A stretch of 64,000 bases of DNA from Bretschneidera sinensis (GCA_023935145.1 CM043704.1:97226873-97290872); one strand, 5' to 3'; shown: positions 1-11,166, counted from the stretch's first letter. Numbers and translations: made by a program. The notes: generated by a model from the sequence alone, not told the origin.

Positions 1-1119
1 TTTTTTTTTTACTTTCAATAAACAAACTTTTTTTCTTTCCAAATGATGATTTCCTATTTTCAGTTCGGGCAGCTCCTGTAGATAACAACTAAGAATACCA
101 ATCCCTTAAGCCTTCATATATGCACCCGTAATTCTACTTAACGTTATTCTCTGATGTTTTGTATTCCAATTTGATCTGAAAATCCACTCTAATCCGAAAT
201 ATTTTGAAAGGAAAAAAATTAAGATTTAGTTTACGAAATAGAGGGTTAAGCCGATATAAAGGCAAGGGAAGACAAACTTCACAGCCGATTTTGTATTATT
301 CATATTTGATATGTTAGAGTTCGTGCATACTTTACGGGTCTAGATCTATAGACCTCATGACGACTATAAGTCCCATTCTATACATGTTTTGAGTCTAGGT
401 TTCTTGCTTGACAGTTTGAACTTGAGTCCATGAATGACCATAGTTTTATAGCAAGGTGAAAATCTTAAATAAAATATTTTAAGTTGTTTATAAATACTCT
501 CTCTCATAGACGTAGACCTAACCAACCGAATCACGTAAATCTTATGTTTTTTATTTTTGCGCAGATGTTTTTATCAGTGTTACGATATTTCTTCCATCCA
601 TAAAGAAATTGTTGGCCTATGAGATTTGACTCCATAGAACGTCACCATACCTACTAAGACTGAACCAAAATTAGTATTGTTGTGTTTTGCTTGAGAATTA
701 ATTTTGATGTACATGCTTTGAGACTAATTAAAACCACTATGCCAACAATGGGATTAAGCTAGAAAAGATATTTAAGAATTCATTTGGAAATTAGCTAGAG
801 AAGGAGTTTCAAGAAAAGAATTTGTTCTTTAATTTCTTTTATAAAGAAGAAAAGAACTAGTTTTGCCAACACATAAGCATTGGATAATTCTTTTTGTTGG
901 TTCTTTGTCCTCTCATTCTTTATTTGAACCACCCTTATACAAGTAATGTCTCTTGTTTGGCTTTCTTCGTGATCATTTGTCGTGGGAATCACTTTAGAGA
1001 TCTTACACAAGTAATTAGACCTCAACTGTAGTGTTGCAAATTAACAATCATTAATACACGCGAACACTTTACTGAAAAACAATTGTTAACATAACTTCTC
1101 TGTCTTACAGTAAGCTGAA
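1..1119 (+). repeat. Upstream block of NLR1 (unit copy A)
   Basis: No gene is visible. The stretch matches the sequence ahead of NLR3 (about 20530-21846), and in parts those ahead of NLR4 and in copies E and F. From about 312 (tgttagag) to about 600 it has LTR-like character: a TG start, a TATA-like ttataaatactct near 488 and a gaatcacgtaaatct motif near 525. Compared with copy C it lacks the bases between gatgatttc and ctattttcag, and it also lacks a 30-bp TATA-containing stretch next to 1037. The last 100 bases form the presumed 5' UTR and core promoter of NLR1. Confidence 0.7.
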
Positions 1120-4100
1120 ATGGCTGGCTCTGTTGTCTCCTCTGTTGCGCAAAGCATTGGTAATTTGCTCATAGAAGAAGGAAAATTCCTGCATGGGGTG
1201 AGAGATAAAGTTCGAGGGATTCAAACTGAGCTCAATCGGATGCAGTGCTTCTTGAAAGATGCAGATGCAAGACAAAACGAAAATGAAAGAATACGCAATT
1301 GGGTGGCCGAAATAAGAGATGCTGCTTACGATGCAGAGGACGTCATTGAGACCTTTGCCCTTGAAGAAGCATCCAGGAGGAGACCAGGTATGATGAATGT
1401 CCTCAAAAGATTTGTTTGCATTCTTAGTGAAGGGAAAGCACTCCACAAGGTTGGGTCAGAGATTGAGGTCATTAACGCCAGGATCTCTGATCTGACCAGA
1501 AGCTTGCAAACTTACGGTATAAAAGAGTTAAGGGATACAGAAGGCTCAAGTTCTTCACAACGAGAGCAAAGAAAATCTTTTCCTCATTTCGTTGAACATA
1601 ATGTTGTTGGTTTGGAAGATAATATTAAAAAATTAGTCACTGCTTTGATATCTGAAAGAAAACAATTTCGAGTTGTTTCGATATGTGGCATGGGTGGCCT
1701 GGGGAAGACCACGCTTGCCAAGAAAATCTATCATCATACCGAAGTTAGGCGTCATTTTAATCAATTCGCTTGGTCCTATATTTCTAAACAATGTCAAAGA
1801 AGAGACGTGTGGGAGGCAATTCTTTTGGGGCTCACTAAAGGTGACAGGGACAGACTTGAAAAGTTGAGGGACGAAGAATTGGCAGAGGAGTTACATCAAT
1901 TCTTGCAAAACAACAAATGTCTGGTGGTACTTGATGATATCTGGAGCATTCAAGCTTGGAATAGGCTAAAGGCTGCCTTCCCGGATGAAACAGGTAGCAT
2001 AATATTGCTTACATCTCGCAACAAAGATGTAGCTTTCTATGCAGATCCAGAAGGATTTCTTCATGAACCACAATGCTTAAAAGATGAACAGAGCTGGGAA
2101 TTGTTTCAGAAGATAGCCTTTTCTAGAAGAGATGGTGCAGGTAATATATCACCCGCACTTCATATTGTCAATGTTCATGTGCAAAGATCATTTGTTTCTC
2201 TTTTCAAATAGTTCGTGATAATAGTTCAAGATATTCACCATGTTTGTTATAGTAACTTACTGATTATCCTCTTTGGTTAAATGATTAGTTTCTTTGTTCA
2301 TCCATCTTTTGATGCGCAATTGGAAATTTTTTAGTTTTTGCAAAGAGAACTAGAATTTTTTATTTTTATTTTTATAAATAAGAACTAGAAAGATTGATTA
2401 AAAAAAGAATGATTCCAAAAGACAAGTTTTCCATTTAGTGAGGAGAAATAGGGAAGGTTGAACTAGAATATTAGTTTTCTGCAATTTCTCTTGCAGTTTA
2501 AACAAAAGAGAGAAAAAAAGTTTTATATAGCAAGAACAAAACAATACATTGGATTACAAATGAAAACTATGTTATGCAATTTTCAGAAGATCATATAAAT
2601 GTTAAATATTTCAATCAATTTTTGTTCTTTTGCAGAGTTTACCATTGATGGAAGAATGGGAGATCTAGGGAAGCAAATGGTAAAACATTGTGCAGGTTTA
2701 CCTTTAGCCATCACAATGCTCGGAGGACTCTTGCGCCGAAAAAATAAAGTAAATCAGTGGCAAAACATGCACGATAACATCAAATCATACATAACTAGAG
2801 GCAATGGCGATGGAGAAAATCATTCAGAGGTTTTTGATGTGTTTTCTTTAAGCTACGATGATTTGCCACTCCAACTAAAGCAGTGCTTTCTTTACTTGGG
2901 CCACTTTCCAGAGGATTATAAGATCCCTGCAGAAAAATTGATTAGATTTTGGATTGCCGAAGGAATGATTACATTGGAGCAGCACAAAACTGAGGATGTG
3001 GAGGATGCTGCAGAAGGCTACCTTGAGGAGCTGATAGAGAGGAGCATGGTTTTAATTGGAGAAAGAGACATTGTAAGTTCAAAAATTGTAACGTGTCGCA
3101 TGCATGACATCATGAGAGACCTCTGCTTGTTGAAAGCAGAAAAGGAGAGCTTTCTACAAGTAATTAATCTTCAGCCTCAAGATGAAAATAATGATGTCTT
3201 GTCTCCTTCGTCTTCGATGAATGGTAAATTTTGCAGGCTCGCTGTACATTTGAAAGGTAATACTTTTAGTCAAAAGCACATTAAAGGTCATCATCACCTT
3301 AGGTCTCTCATATACTTTTCGACAAATCATTGGAAATTACTGGAACCGACCTTAAAGAATTTGAAAGTGCTTAGAGTCTTAGATCTTGAATGGGTTCTTA
3401 TTAATGGATGGAAGTTTCCCAGAGATATTGGAGAACTCATCCACTTGAGATTCCTTAGTTTACGATATGCTAGAATTATAGATGATGAAAGGGTACATGT
3501 TAAAGGTGTGTTTGAGTTGCCATCATCTCTAGGGAATTTAAGGTTGTTGCAGACTTTAGATTTATTTATTCCTATTGAAACGGTGTATGTACCAAATGTG
3601 ATATGGAAGATGGAAAGGTTGAGATATCTATCTCTTCCTCCTTCATGTGATGATAAAACAAAGTTGCAATTGGGTACTTTGACAAACTTACGGACACTTG
3701 AGAATTTTAATTTGGAGCATTGCAATGTAAGAGATCTTCCGAATATGAAAAATCTTGGAGTATTACACATAGAAATCCCTTCTGAAAGTAGTTTTATGAA
3801 AATCGTTGATGCATCTCTAAGTGTTGCATTAAATCATCTGAAATTCTTGGCATTATCATCGCATTCATCACCAGAATTCACTGTTGGCATAAGTCCACTG
3901 TTATCGGGATTTGTTAATCTCTCAGAATTGGCATTAAGTCTGCACTTAGAGAAGTTACCAGAATTCCCTCCTCACATCACCCGCATAACCTTAAACGGTT
4001 GTCATCTTGAGGAAGACCCAATGCCAACACTAGAGAAGCTGCCTGACTTAAGGATCCTTTGCTTGTTTCGGGATGCATTTATTGGGAGGGAAATGGTTTG

Positions 4101-4389
4101 CTCTAGACAAGGTTTTTCTAGACTCCACTCTCTGGCCCTTTGTTTCCTGTACAATTTAGAGGAGTGGAGGATAGATAAAGAAGCCATGCCCAATCTTTGT
4201 AAACTGGAAATTATAGACTGCGAGAAATTGAAGAGACTTCCAGATAATTTGAGGTTCATCACAACCCTGCAAGAATTGACGATCAGGCTTATGCCAAAGA
4301 CATTTAAAGATAAGTTGGTCCAAGGAGGAGAAGATTTCTACAAAATCCAACACATACCTTCCGTCTTATTTATGTTTGATAAATCATGA
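1120..4389 (+). CDS. NLR1: CC-NB-ARC-LRR immune receptor, RPP8/RPP13-like, intact
   Basis: Two coding exons, 1120-2140 and 2636-4389, are joined by a GT/AG intron (donor after ggtgcag; acceptor tcttttgcag). They give 924 residues, normal for this class. The start is the first ATG in a good plant context (gctgaaATGGCT), shared with NLR3 and NLR4. Coiled coil spans about 1-135 with an EDVID-type motif (AEDVIE, 72-77); P-loop GMGGLGKTT 190-198; kinase-2 LVVLDDIW 268-275; GLPL 361-364; MHD 496-498; then leucine-rich repeats to the end. By family this is an intracellular ATP/ADP-switch receptor for pathogen effectors or their targets; the ligand is unknown. The C-terminal tail (FMFDKS) differs from the DCDEEWES ending of NLR4 because of a local change. 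No stop or frameshift is seen. The promoter lacks the TATA stretch of its sisters, so expression is uncertain. Confidence 0.9.
1686..1707 (+). promoter_or_regulatory. Possible miR482/2118-type target in the P-loop codons
   Basis: The bases coding GMGGLGKT (ggcatgggtggcctggggaa and on) are the site class targeted by the miR482/2118 family in eudicot NLR genes. The same stretch is kept in NLR3 (about 22416-22437) and is more diverged in NLR4 (about 34523). The assignment rests on family knowledge; no microRNA is seen in the window. Confidence 0.35.
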
Positions 4390-5110
4390 ATAGGTATGCA
4401 TATCCTCCTTGCTTCCTTAAGTCAACATTCATTTTCTAGTCCTCTGTACGGTTCTTTTAAAAAAAATTAACCTTTTTATGTTCGTATATAGAACTTGAAA
4501 TTGGAACCATCTCAAACCTTTTCATACCTTCAATTTATCAGTATTTCTTTCCTTCAATTGATCAACACCTCTTTGCTTCTCTGCTTTTCCTACTTATTCT
4601 AATTTTTTTATCCTTTTTTCATCTGTTCTTAATTTTTTTAAAGAAAATTTGTCCTTAATGAATCATTATCTGTTATGCCATTCTGCTTTAATGAATTTAT
4701 AATTGGCAAGCTTTGGTCTATTACATGAATCATACTTGAAACTGTTGTCTTTATTTATTTTTTAATCCTAGGAGAAGTAGACAATGAAAAGGTTTCCGTG
4801 GAGTTTTGATTGAATGTGATACATCAATAAAGGTAAGAAAAAAAAAATTATAATTGATTTTTTTGCTTATTTTTTTTTACCTCTTTCTTCATTGTGGAAC
4901 AGAGAAAAGCATGTTCAGTTGACTAATATGTTTTCTTTTTCTTTACAGGTGAAGTCATCCATCATCAAATAAAAGACTCCCTTTTGTTTCAGTGAGATCA
5001 GACCAAGGTTTTACATTGCTTAGGAACATCTCTATATTTATAATTTTGATTGTAAGATGAAGTACTTGAAGTGATTGCGTTAACATAATGTTGAATTATT
5101 TACCCTATTT
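4390..5110 (+). other. NLR1 3' tail with two candidate 3'-UTR introns
   Basis: The stop is followed within four bases by a donor (aatag then gtatgc, intron 4394-4771, acceptor aatcctag). A 61-nt piece follows (4772-4832), then a second donor (aaag then gtaaga) and an acceptor (ctttacag) at 4948. The same sites recur after NLR2 and NLR3, and in part after NLR4 and the copy E fragments. This suggests a conserved spliced 3' UTR. The second junction would lie about 65 nt after the stop codon. Confidence 0.55.
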
Positions 5111-6370
5111 TTTGTAGTTTGTTGAATATTTGTCTGTGGGTCGTGTTGTACCAATTTGTTGTGTGGTTTGCAATCTCTGGCGTATTATATGTGAATTTTC
5201 TGTTTCGCGACTATAATTTGTTTGCGCATTTTGTTTAATAAATCCACAACATCATCAAGTAGTTTTTTAAAATACACCAATATCACTCCTTTTCTTGTCT
5301 CTAACAGTGCTCAAGTTTGTGTTGTTTGAATGACTTCAGCAAGTACCTGCAGTCGGCAATCATGACTCCGTTAGGATGACAATCAGAATTTGCTGTTTCA
5401 ATAAGTTGGATGAGCGTTTGGGCATCCACCATGACATGGATTTTTTCAGTACCATCCCTAAGTCCCCCGAGCTTAGCACTGAGGCTGCCACAGAATCCCT
5501 TACTTCTCATATCTCCCTTTATCCAGCGACCCAAGTCATCTCTTAAAACACTACTCGCACCCACTTGACCAGGGTTACCCCTAGAAGACCTGTCCGAGTT
5601 TAGTTTGACCAAGGATTGACATTGATACAATTTTTTTTTTTAGTACTAAGGTGATCGATGCCAATATGGAAGAAATCTCTAGCTTTGAATTTACAATCAG
5701 AGATAAAAGAATTAAGTCTCATGTTTTTTTCTTCTCAAAATGTCTCTTGCTTCTGCAATTCCAGAGGGCAGCACAAGATGCAATGAAGAGAACATTCCAA
5801 GGAGATGGTCATTTTCAACCAATCCCACAGGTCAGAGTTAGCAAAAAAATTCAGAGTTGGAGGGATACCCCAATACTTCCTGACCTGGTCAGCCCAAGGA
5901 CAGTCACGCAACAAGTGAAGCAGAGATTCTGGGTTATTGCAGGCTTGGCAGCAATCATTATCAATAATATTTCTGGGTTATACCGGGAATTGTCAGCACA
6001 TCGCCATAAGAAAATTTTGTTTCTTTTATTGGTAGGTGCAGACCAAATCCAATCCCAATTGGTGTTTATTTCATTGTTATCAGTGGTAATTTCCTCCGCC
6101 AAGAGGTAAGCAGACTTTGTGCAGAACATACCAAGTTTTGACATGTTCCAAACCAATTGATCTTGAAAGGGGTTAAAGGATTGGCAAGGAATGGCATTGA
6201 TGCAGTTTGAAAGTTCAATTGGAAGGATAAAAGATAAGGCACCAAGATTCCAGTTGTTGTGATCCCAAAGGTCTTTAAGGGGAAGATCATCTTCTCCCCT
6301 GTTTAATGGGCAGCCAATCAACCAATTGTCATTCCAAAAATTGATTGATTTACCATTTTTAATTGGCAAT
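5110..6370 (-). mobile_element. LINE (L1-type) 3' end: zf-RVT and RNase H remnants, copy A
   Basis: Read on the - strand, 6369-5851 encodes a reverse-transcriptase zinc-binding (zf-RVT) region with NDNWLIG and later a KSAYLLAEE-like stretch. Then 5630-5301 encodes a plant-type RNase H (KLNSDRSSRGNPG, VMVDAQTL). The two parts are out of frame, and the RNase H lacks residues relative to the 40 kb copy. The catalytic Glu position reads Lys (SAKLGGL). The element is 5'-truncated at about 6370, typical of LINE insertions; the same breakpoint recurs at 41302 and 58473, so insertion came before block duplication. It is not expected to be active. Confidence 0.8.
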
Positions 6371-6684
6371 GGATGAACTATTTGCTTTTGACGCTATGAA
6401 ATTGAAATTTTGGGAATGAAAGCTTTTTTCTATAAAATTATGTTTTGCGAGTGATTCAAAATCTTCAATTAATGAAACAAAGAGCATTTAATTGTAAAAT
6501 ATTTTCACATCTTTTTATATACAATACGTGCTGTATCTACGGCTTAGAGAAGTTGAGACTGAGAGGAGCCAAAACGACGTTGTTTAGGGTGGTTCCCTCA
6601 GATAAGCCTTTTTTGCGCCCCCGGTCGCCGCCAGAATCCATTCCATTCCAATCAACGAAACAAAACAATTAAAAGAAGAAAACC
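6371..6684 (+). other. Spacer between LINE and bHLH pseudogene
   Basis: AT-rich at first, then a GC-richer leader (about 6540-6684: gaggagccaaaacgacg, cgccgccagaatcc) that is conserved at 41715-41858 and 58850-58985. It looks like the promoter and 5' UTR of the bHLH gene from which the next feature decayed. No ORF of note. Confidence 0.5.
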
Positions 6685-8480
6685 ATGGATCAGATAAAAA
6701 ACGAGGCCGCATTTATTCAATCGATGCCTGCTCCAAACTCTTCACTCATCGAATTCCATCTACCACCTCTCGATCCGCGCGTTCCCCCTAATCGCTCTCA
6801 GCCCATACCCGCGTAATTTGATTCCTATTTTTTTTTAATTAATCACTTAATTAACTGTTTCTGTTGATTATCGCTTGCTTGCTTTATAGTCGTTTGATTA
6901 TTCTTAATTTTTTAGATTTTATAACATAGAATTTTTAGCAATATCACAATCAATTTTCACCACGAAGGTATTGAGAACGGCAGCTAATTTGAAATAATTC
7001 CACTTGCTAAGATTTAAGGTTGATTATATACGCTGAACAAGCTGAGAAATCAGATAATGTAGTCGATTGTTTGAGCGATACGTGCTAATTAAAGGAGGTT
7101 GTGTTATAGTTAACGATTATCGTTGTAAACTTTGAACTAACCCTCAATTTTTGGTTCAATTTTTCTTAATTGTTCTCGCTCACCCCAATGTGTTATAATA
7201 TTCATTGGATTTAAATGTGATTATGTACCTTCTTAGTAGTGTTAATTGTTTCTTATTATTTCATCTACCAAAAATTACTAGAAACTAGATTCGTGATTGT
7301 GTTCATGTTGTAAGGGTAAAAATGATTGGGTAGATGGGTGAGACTTAGATGTGGAGTGAGGTAGCCTAATTTGTGTGTAAAGGTTTATCGTGTATGGCTG
7401 ATTTGATGGATTATGAAATATAGCAACTTCTTATATCCTGTTCCTTATGCGCTTTGTAGCCAAAATCCTCAAGTCGAAGTCAAGGATTCTGTCTCTGCAA
7501 GAAAGACTCAGAAGGCTGACCGTGAGAAGTTGAGGAGAGACCGGCTTAATGAGCAGTTTCTTGAGTTGGGAAACACACTGGGTAACACTGAATGTCTTAA
7601 ATTGACATCATCCAAATATTTATCTTACTCCCCCCCCCCCCCCCGGGCCTTTTCTTCCGTCAGATTCTGATTTCGTAGTCTGACAATGAGGGCCCAAGTC
7701 TGTTATAGGTTTTTGGACTTGACACTGTATGTTTCATTGAGACACTCGTTTTTACACTTCCACTTTGGTTTGGTGAAAGCCCTCTTTCTTTTGGTTATGT
7801 GAAATTCAGTGTAATACACTTCTGAAGAATGCTATCAAGTTCAGCATACAATCTTTTCCCTACTATTTTATGCTGTTGACGCATCAGCTAATCTCCATCA
7901 TAATATGTTATTGGCAGTTTTGCATGTCTCTAAACTCTCATATTTAGTGTTTGCACATTTTGGCTTTTATTATACCTTAAGTAGCATCATCTTAAATTTC
8001 CTCTGTTTTTGGATTCTTCTTTTGTTGTTTAGTCTTCTGCTACCTTGTATCTTCTCCAGTATGTGTATAAATCTCTTGGTAGAATGCTTTCTATTCATGC
8101 CTTTTTTCCATGGTTCTGTTTTCAATTTCATTACGTAATGCATTTTTCATTGAAGAAGGGAGAAAATTCATGCAACTTCTATGCGGTATCTTCTAAATGC
8201 AGATCCTGATAGGCCCAAAAATGACAAAGGTACCATTCTAGCTGATATGATTCAGTTGTTGAAGGATCTAACATCTCAAGTCGACAAGCTTAAAGCTGAG
8301 TATGATACACTGACTGAAGAATCTTGTGAGGTAATCTTGTGATCTCTTCTACTTTGATTAATGATGCTTATATATGTGGCTCCCCTTTAATAGGGCATGT
8401 AATTACTCAATTTGTTCAAAATAGTTGACACAGGAGAAAAATGATCTGAGAGAAGAGAAAGCATCTCTTAAATCTGAAAT
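6685..8480 (+). pseudogene. bHLH transcription factor pseudogene (bHLH121/ILR3-like), copy A
   Basis: Exon-like pieces are recognisable. Exon 1 runs from 6685 to about 6814 (MDQIKNEAAFIQSMPAPNSS start). Exon 2, 7460-7581, has the basic region and helix 1 (ARKTQKADREKLRRDRLNEQ). Exon 3, 8203-8330, has DPDRPKNDKGTILAD and LKAEYDTLTEESCE. Exon 4 starts at 8434 (EKNDLREEKASLKSE). All have plausible GT/AG borders. Exon 4 then breaks at about 8477 into a second copy of intron-1 sequence, so the C-terminal half is missing. By family, such factors act in the nucleus, and bHLH121 relatives control iron homeostasis. An expressed short bHLH peptide cannot be excluded, but truncation argues for a pseudogene. 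Naming beyond the family is uncertain. Confidence 0.75.
6986..7400 (+). repeat. Direct repeat, first copy (bHLH intron-1 sequence)
   Basis: The stretch starting gaaataattccacttgctaa recurs at about 8475-8885 with minor changes, flanking exons 2-4 of the bHLH pseudogene. Copies D and E have it once. A duplication in copy A, or loss of the exons between repeats in D and E by recombination, would explain this. Confidence 0.7.
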
Positions 8481-8893
8481 AATTCCACTTGCTAAGATTT
8501 AAGGTTGATTATATACGCTAAACAAGCTGAGAAATCAGATAATGTAGTCGATTGTTTGAGCGATATGGTGCTAAATAAAGGAGGTTGTGTTATACTTGAC
8601 CATTATCGTTGTAAACTTTGCTAACCCTCAATTTTTGGTTCAATTTTTTTTAATTGTTATCGCTTACCCAAACAATGTTGCAAATCATACTAATTGCATT
8701 TAAATGTGATTAAGTACCTTCTTAGTAGTCTTAATTGTTTCTTATTATTTCATCTACCAAAAATTACTAGAAGCTATATTCGTGATTGTGTTCATGTTGT
8801 AAGGGTAAAGATGATTGGGTAGATGGGTGAGACTTAGATGTGGAGTGAGGTAGCCTAATTTGTGTGTATGGGTTTATTGTGTATGGCCGATTT
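8475..8893 (+). repeat. Direct repeat, second copy, leading into Copia
   Basis: This is the second copy of the intron-1 repeat described for 6986-7400. It fuses directly to Copia RT sequence at about 8890 (cgatttggtttcactccaag). The same Copia junction is found at about 42580. Confidence 0.7.
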
Positions 8894-10059
8894 GGTTTCA
8901 CTCCAAGCCCCTATAGCACAATCATTTTTTCTCAAGAAAACGGAACAAGGTTACATTTTTCTCTTCTTGTATGTTGATGATATGATCATGATAGGTGATG
9001 ATGTACAAGGTATTTCTAAGCTCAAAGCCTTTCTTAATCAAGAATTCGAAATGAAGGATTTGGGTTCTCTTAGCTACTTTTTGGGTCTTTTAACTATCAT
9101 CTGATTCAACTGGTTATTATTTATCTCAAGCTAAGTATGCTTATAATCTTCTTACTCGAGCTGTTTTGACAAATAACAAGGTTGTCTTTACTCCTTTTGA
9201 GGCCAATGTCAATTTCACTTCTATTGATGATCAACCTTTTAGTGATCTTACACTTTATCGTTAGTTTGTTGGGAGCTTGGTTTATCTCACTGTGACTCGT
9301 CATGATCTTGCTAATGCTGTTCATATTGTTAGTCAGTTTATGTCTGCAATTCGTACCACTCATTTTGTTGTTGTTCTTCGCATCTTTCTGAATGTCAAAT
9401 GTACTTTGTTTCATAGTTTGCATTTTCCCTCAAAGTCTTCTCTTGAATTATATGTTTATTCTGATGTTGATTGGGCTGTGGATCATATTGATTGATGTCC
9501 TACCACTGGTTTCTGTTTCTTCTTGGGTGACTCACTTATTTCTCGGCACATCAAGAAACAAACTCTTACTTTTAGATCTAGTACAGAGTCAAAATATTGA
9601 GAAATAGTTGACACTGTTGTGAACTTATCTGGCTTCCTTGGTTACTTTAGGATATGGGTGTTACACATCTATTGCCACTATTATTTATTGTGATAATCGT
9701 GGTGGGATGGTTATTGCTCATAATTGTATTTTTCATGAACGGACCAAATTGATCAACATATCGAATGTGGTACCATTCGCATTGTTTCTGTTTGGAATGT
9801 TGATATCTTTACTAAGGCTCAATTACCTGACCATTTTCATGAGTTAGTTGGCAAACTCAAGTTGGCATGTACTTTACCACCTTGAGTTTGAAGGGAGGTG
9901 TTAGAATATATATTGGGTTGCTTGTCTAATTAGGTTTTAATTACTTGTCTAATTTATACTTGCCATATACGACTCTGCCATATACGACTCTTTGTATCAC
10001 TGTATATATTGCAGTATATTTGTAAATTAATACATATTTAGTACAATTCTTGTTTTTCA
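8890..10059 (+). mobile_element. Copia remnant: RT, RNase H and 3' LTR, copy A
   Basis: The frame at 8862-9104 carries Copia reverse transcriptase with the catalytic YVDD signature (FLYVDDMIMIGDD) and EMKDLGSLSYFLG. RNase H-region codons follow to about 9885, broken by frameshifts and an in-frame TAG near 9261. A polypurine tract (aagggaggtg) precedes an LTR that starts TGTTAGAATA at 9899 and ends near 10059 (gtttttca). There is no 5' LTR, gag or integrase. It is a dead fragment, shared with copies C and D. Confidence 0.85.
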
Positions 10060-10983
10060 AAACCTTATTTCTCTTAGTTTTCTTTTAATTATGATAAAAG
10101 AAAAAGTGATATTTTCAAATTATATTAATAATGCTTAAATAGTTGAAAAAAGTGCTAATGATTACAATGATGAAAAATAAAAAATATTTTTCGATACACA
10201 GCTTAAAATCGTTTATAATTATAAGGTTGTGATTATTTATTTCTTTATTATGATGATGGCAACTTGAAATTAATGAACAAAATACAAAAAAAAAATAGCA
10301 ATATTTTGTGTCATGTACGTTGGCCCATCTGCTCCCACATTTGCTCAATTATTGTTCGGTATTGCATTGTTTTTCGAATCTTATCTTGTCTAATAACTAA
10401 GTCACTTGAGTGGAATTTCAAAAATGTTTACCTTTATCATAGTGCAACCATTGAAAAATCAAATACATGTAGTTGAAGTTTTCTTTTATGACCAACTCTA
10501 ATGAATGAGATCGGTTATCGTCATCTTCTAATCACTTAAGCTCTTAGATTAAATTTAATATTTTAAAAGGCATATAATTGGAGTTCGTTCGGGGCTTGCT
10601 CAGGGGTGGAGTTACCTTGAAAATGTTTCAGATCTTTAAAAAATTATTACTTTTAAGACATAATTTTTGGTTGAGGTATGTATCTCGTCTCAGAGTTTAC
10701 AATTTTTTTTAATGTTCCGATGTTCGAGACATGCGTCATTAAATGTTTTTTTTGGATAAATACATTTTCTTTTTTAAGATTTAACTTAATGTACGTTACC
10801 CCCTCATAGTTTTAGACAAAACACTTACACTATTTGTTTTATTTATGTTTTTGATTTTACAAAACATTTAAGTTATTGCCGTAAAAAATTATGTTAATCA
10901 ACCGTTTAAAATTAATCAATCAAAGTGACATGTCAGTTTTATATTGGTTTAAACCGAAAATGCATTTCTTGAGTTAACTTCTC
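10060..10983. other. AT-rich spacer, no gene seen
   Basis: Low-complexity AT-rich DNA with only short ORFs that show no family motif. The first about 80 bases resemble sequence after the Copia LTR in copy C (about 26790). Confidence 0.6.
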
Positions 10984-11166
10984 TTTTTTTTTTTTTTTGA
11001 ATAACAGATCATTACGATCGCCTCCACAATTCTTGTCTTAGGACCCTGTGAAGGATGTAAATCGCAGGATGTGCAGCGCAGAGGCAAGACTCGAACTCGA
11101 GACCTTACGGGATTATCGCCATCTCGAAAGTCGAACTTACCACTGCACCATATGCCTTGATGGCAG
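10984..11166 (-). mobile_element. tRNA-derived SINE with poly-A tail
   Basis: On the - strand the element begins ggcatatggtgcagtggtaa, resembling a pol III A box. About 40 bases later it has a B box (gttcgagtc, fitting GWTCRANNC). It continues about 110 bases to an A-rich tail, seen on the + strand as a run of 17 T near 10984-11000. Size and layout fit a plant tRNA-derived SINE. It is too short and diverged to be a tRNA gene. Confidence 0.75.

Noticed and set aside
1105..1446. 113-aa frame on the - strand, repeated at 21832 and 33952
   Set aside because: It is the antisense shadow of the CNL coiled-coil exon; its repetition follows from duplication of the exon.
3327..3770. - strand frames across LRR exons (also 38364-38762, 24200-24484, 13756-13974)
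   Set aside because: Antisense shadows of LRR coding sequence; no domain and no independent signals.
5651..6109. 152-aa + strand frame (similar at 57800-58189)
   Set aside because: It lies opposite the LINE zf-RVT/RNase H coding strand and shows no motif of its own.
7413..7670. 85-aa frame as a complete bHLH protein
   Set aside because: It starts in intron and runs past the exon-2 donor at 7581; only the 7460-7581 part matches the family.
11090..11166. Possible tRNA gene on the - strand
   Set aside because: A/B-box-like words are present but the fold is not cloverleaf-like and an A-rich tail follows; a SINE fits better.
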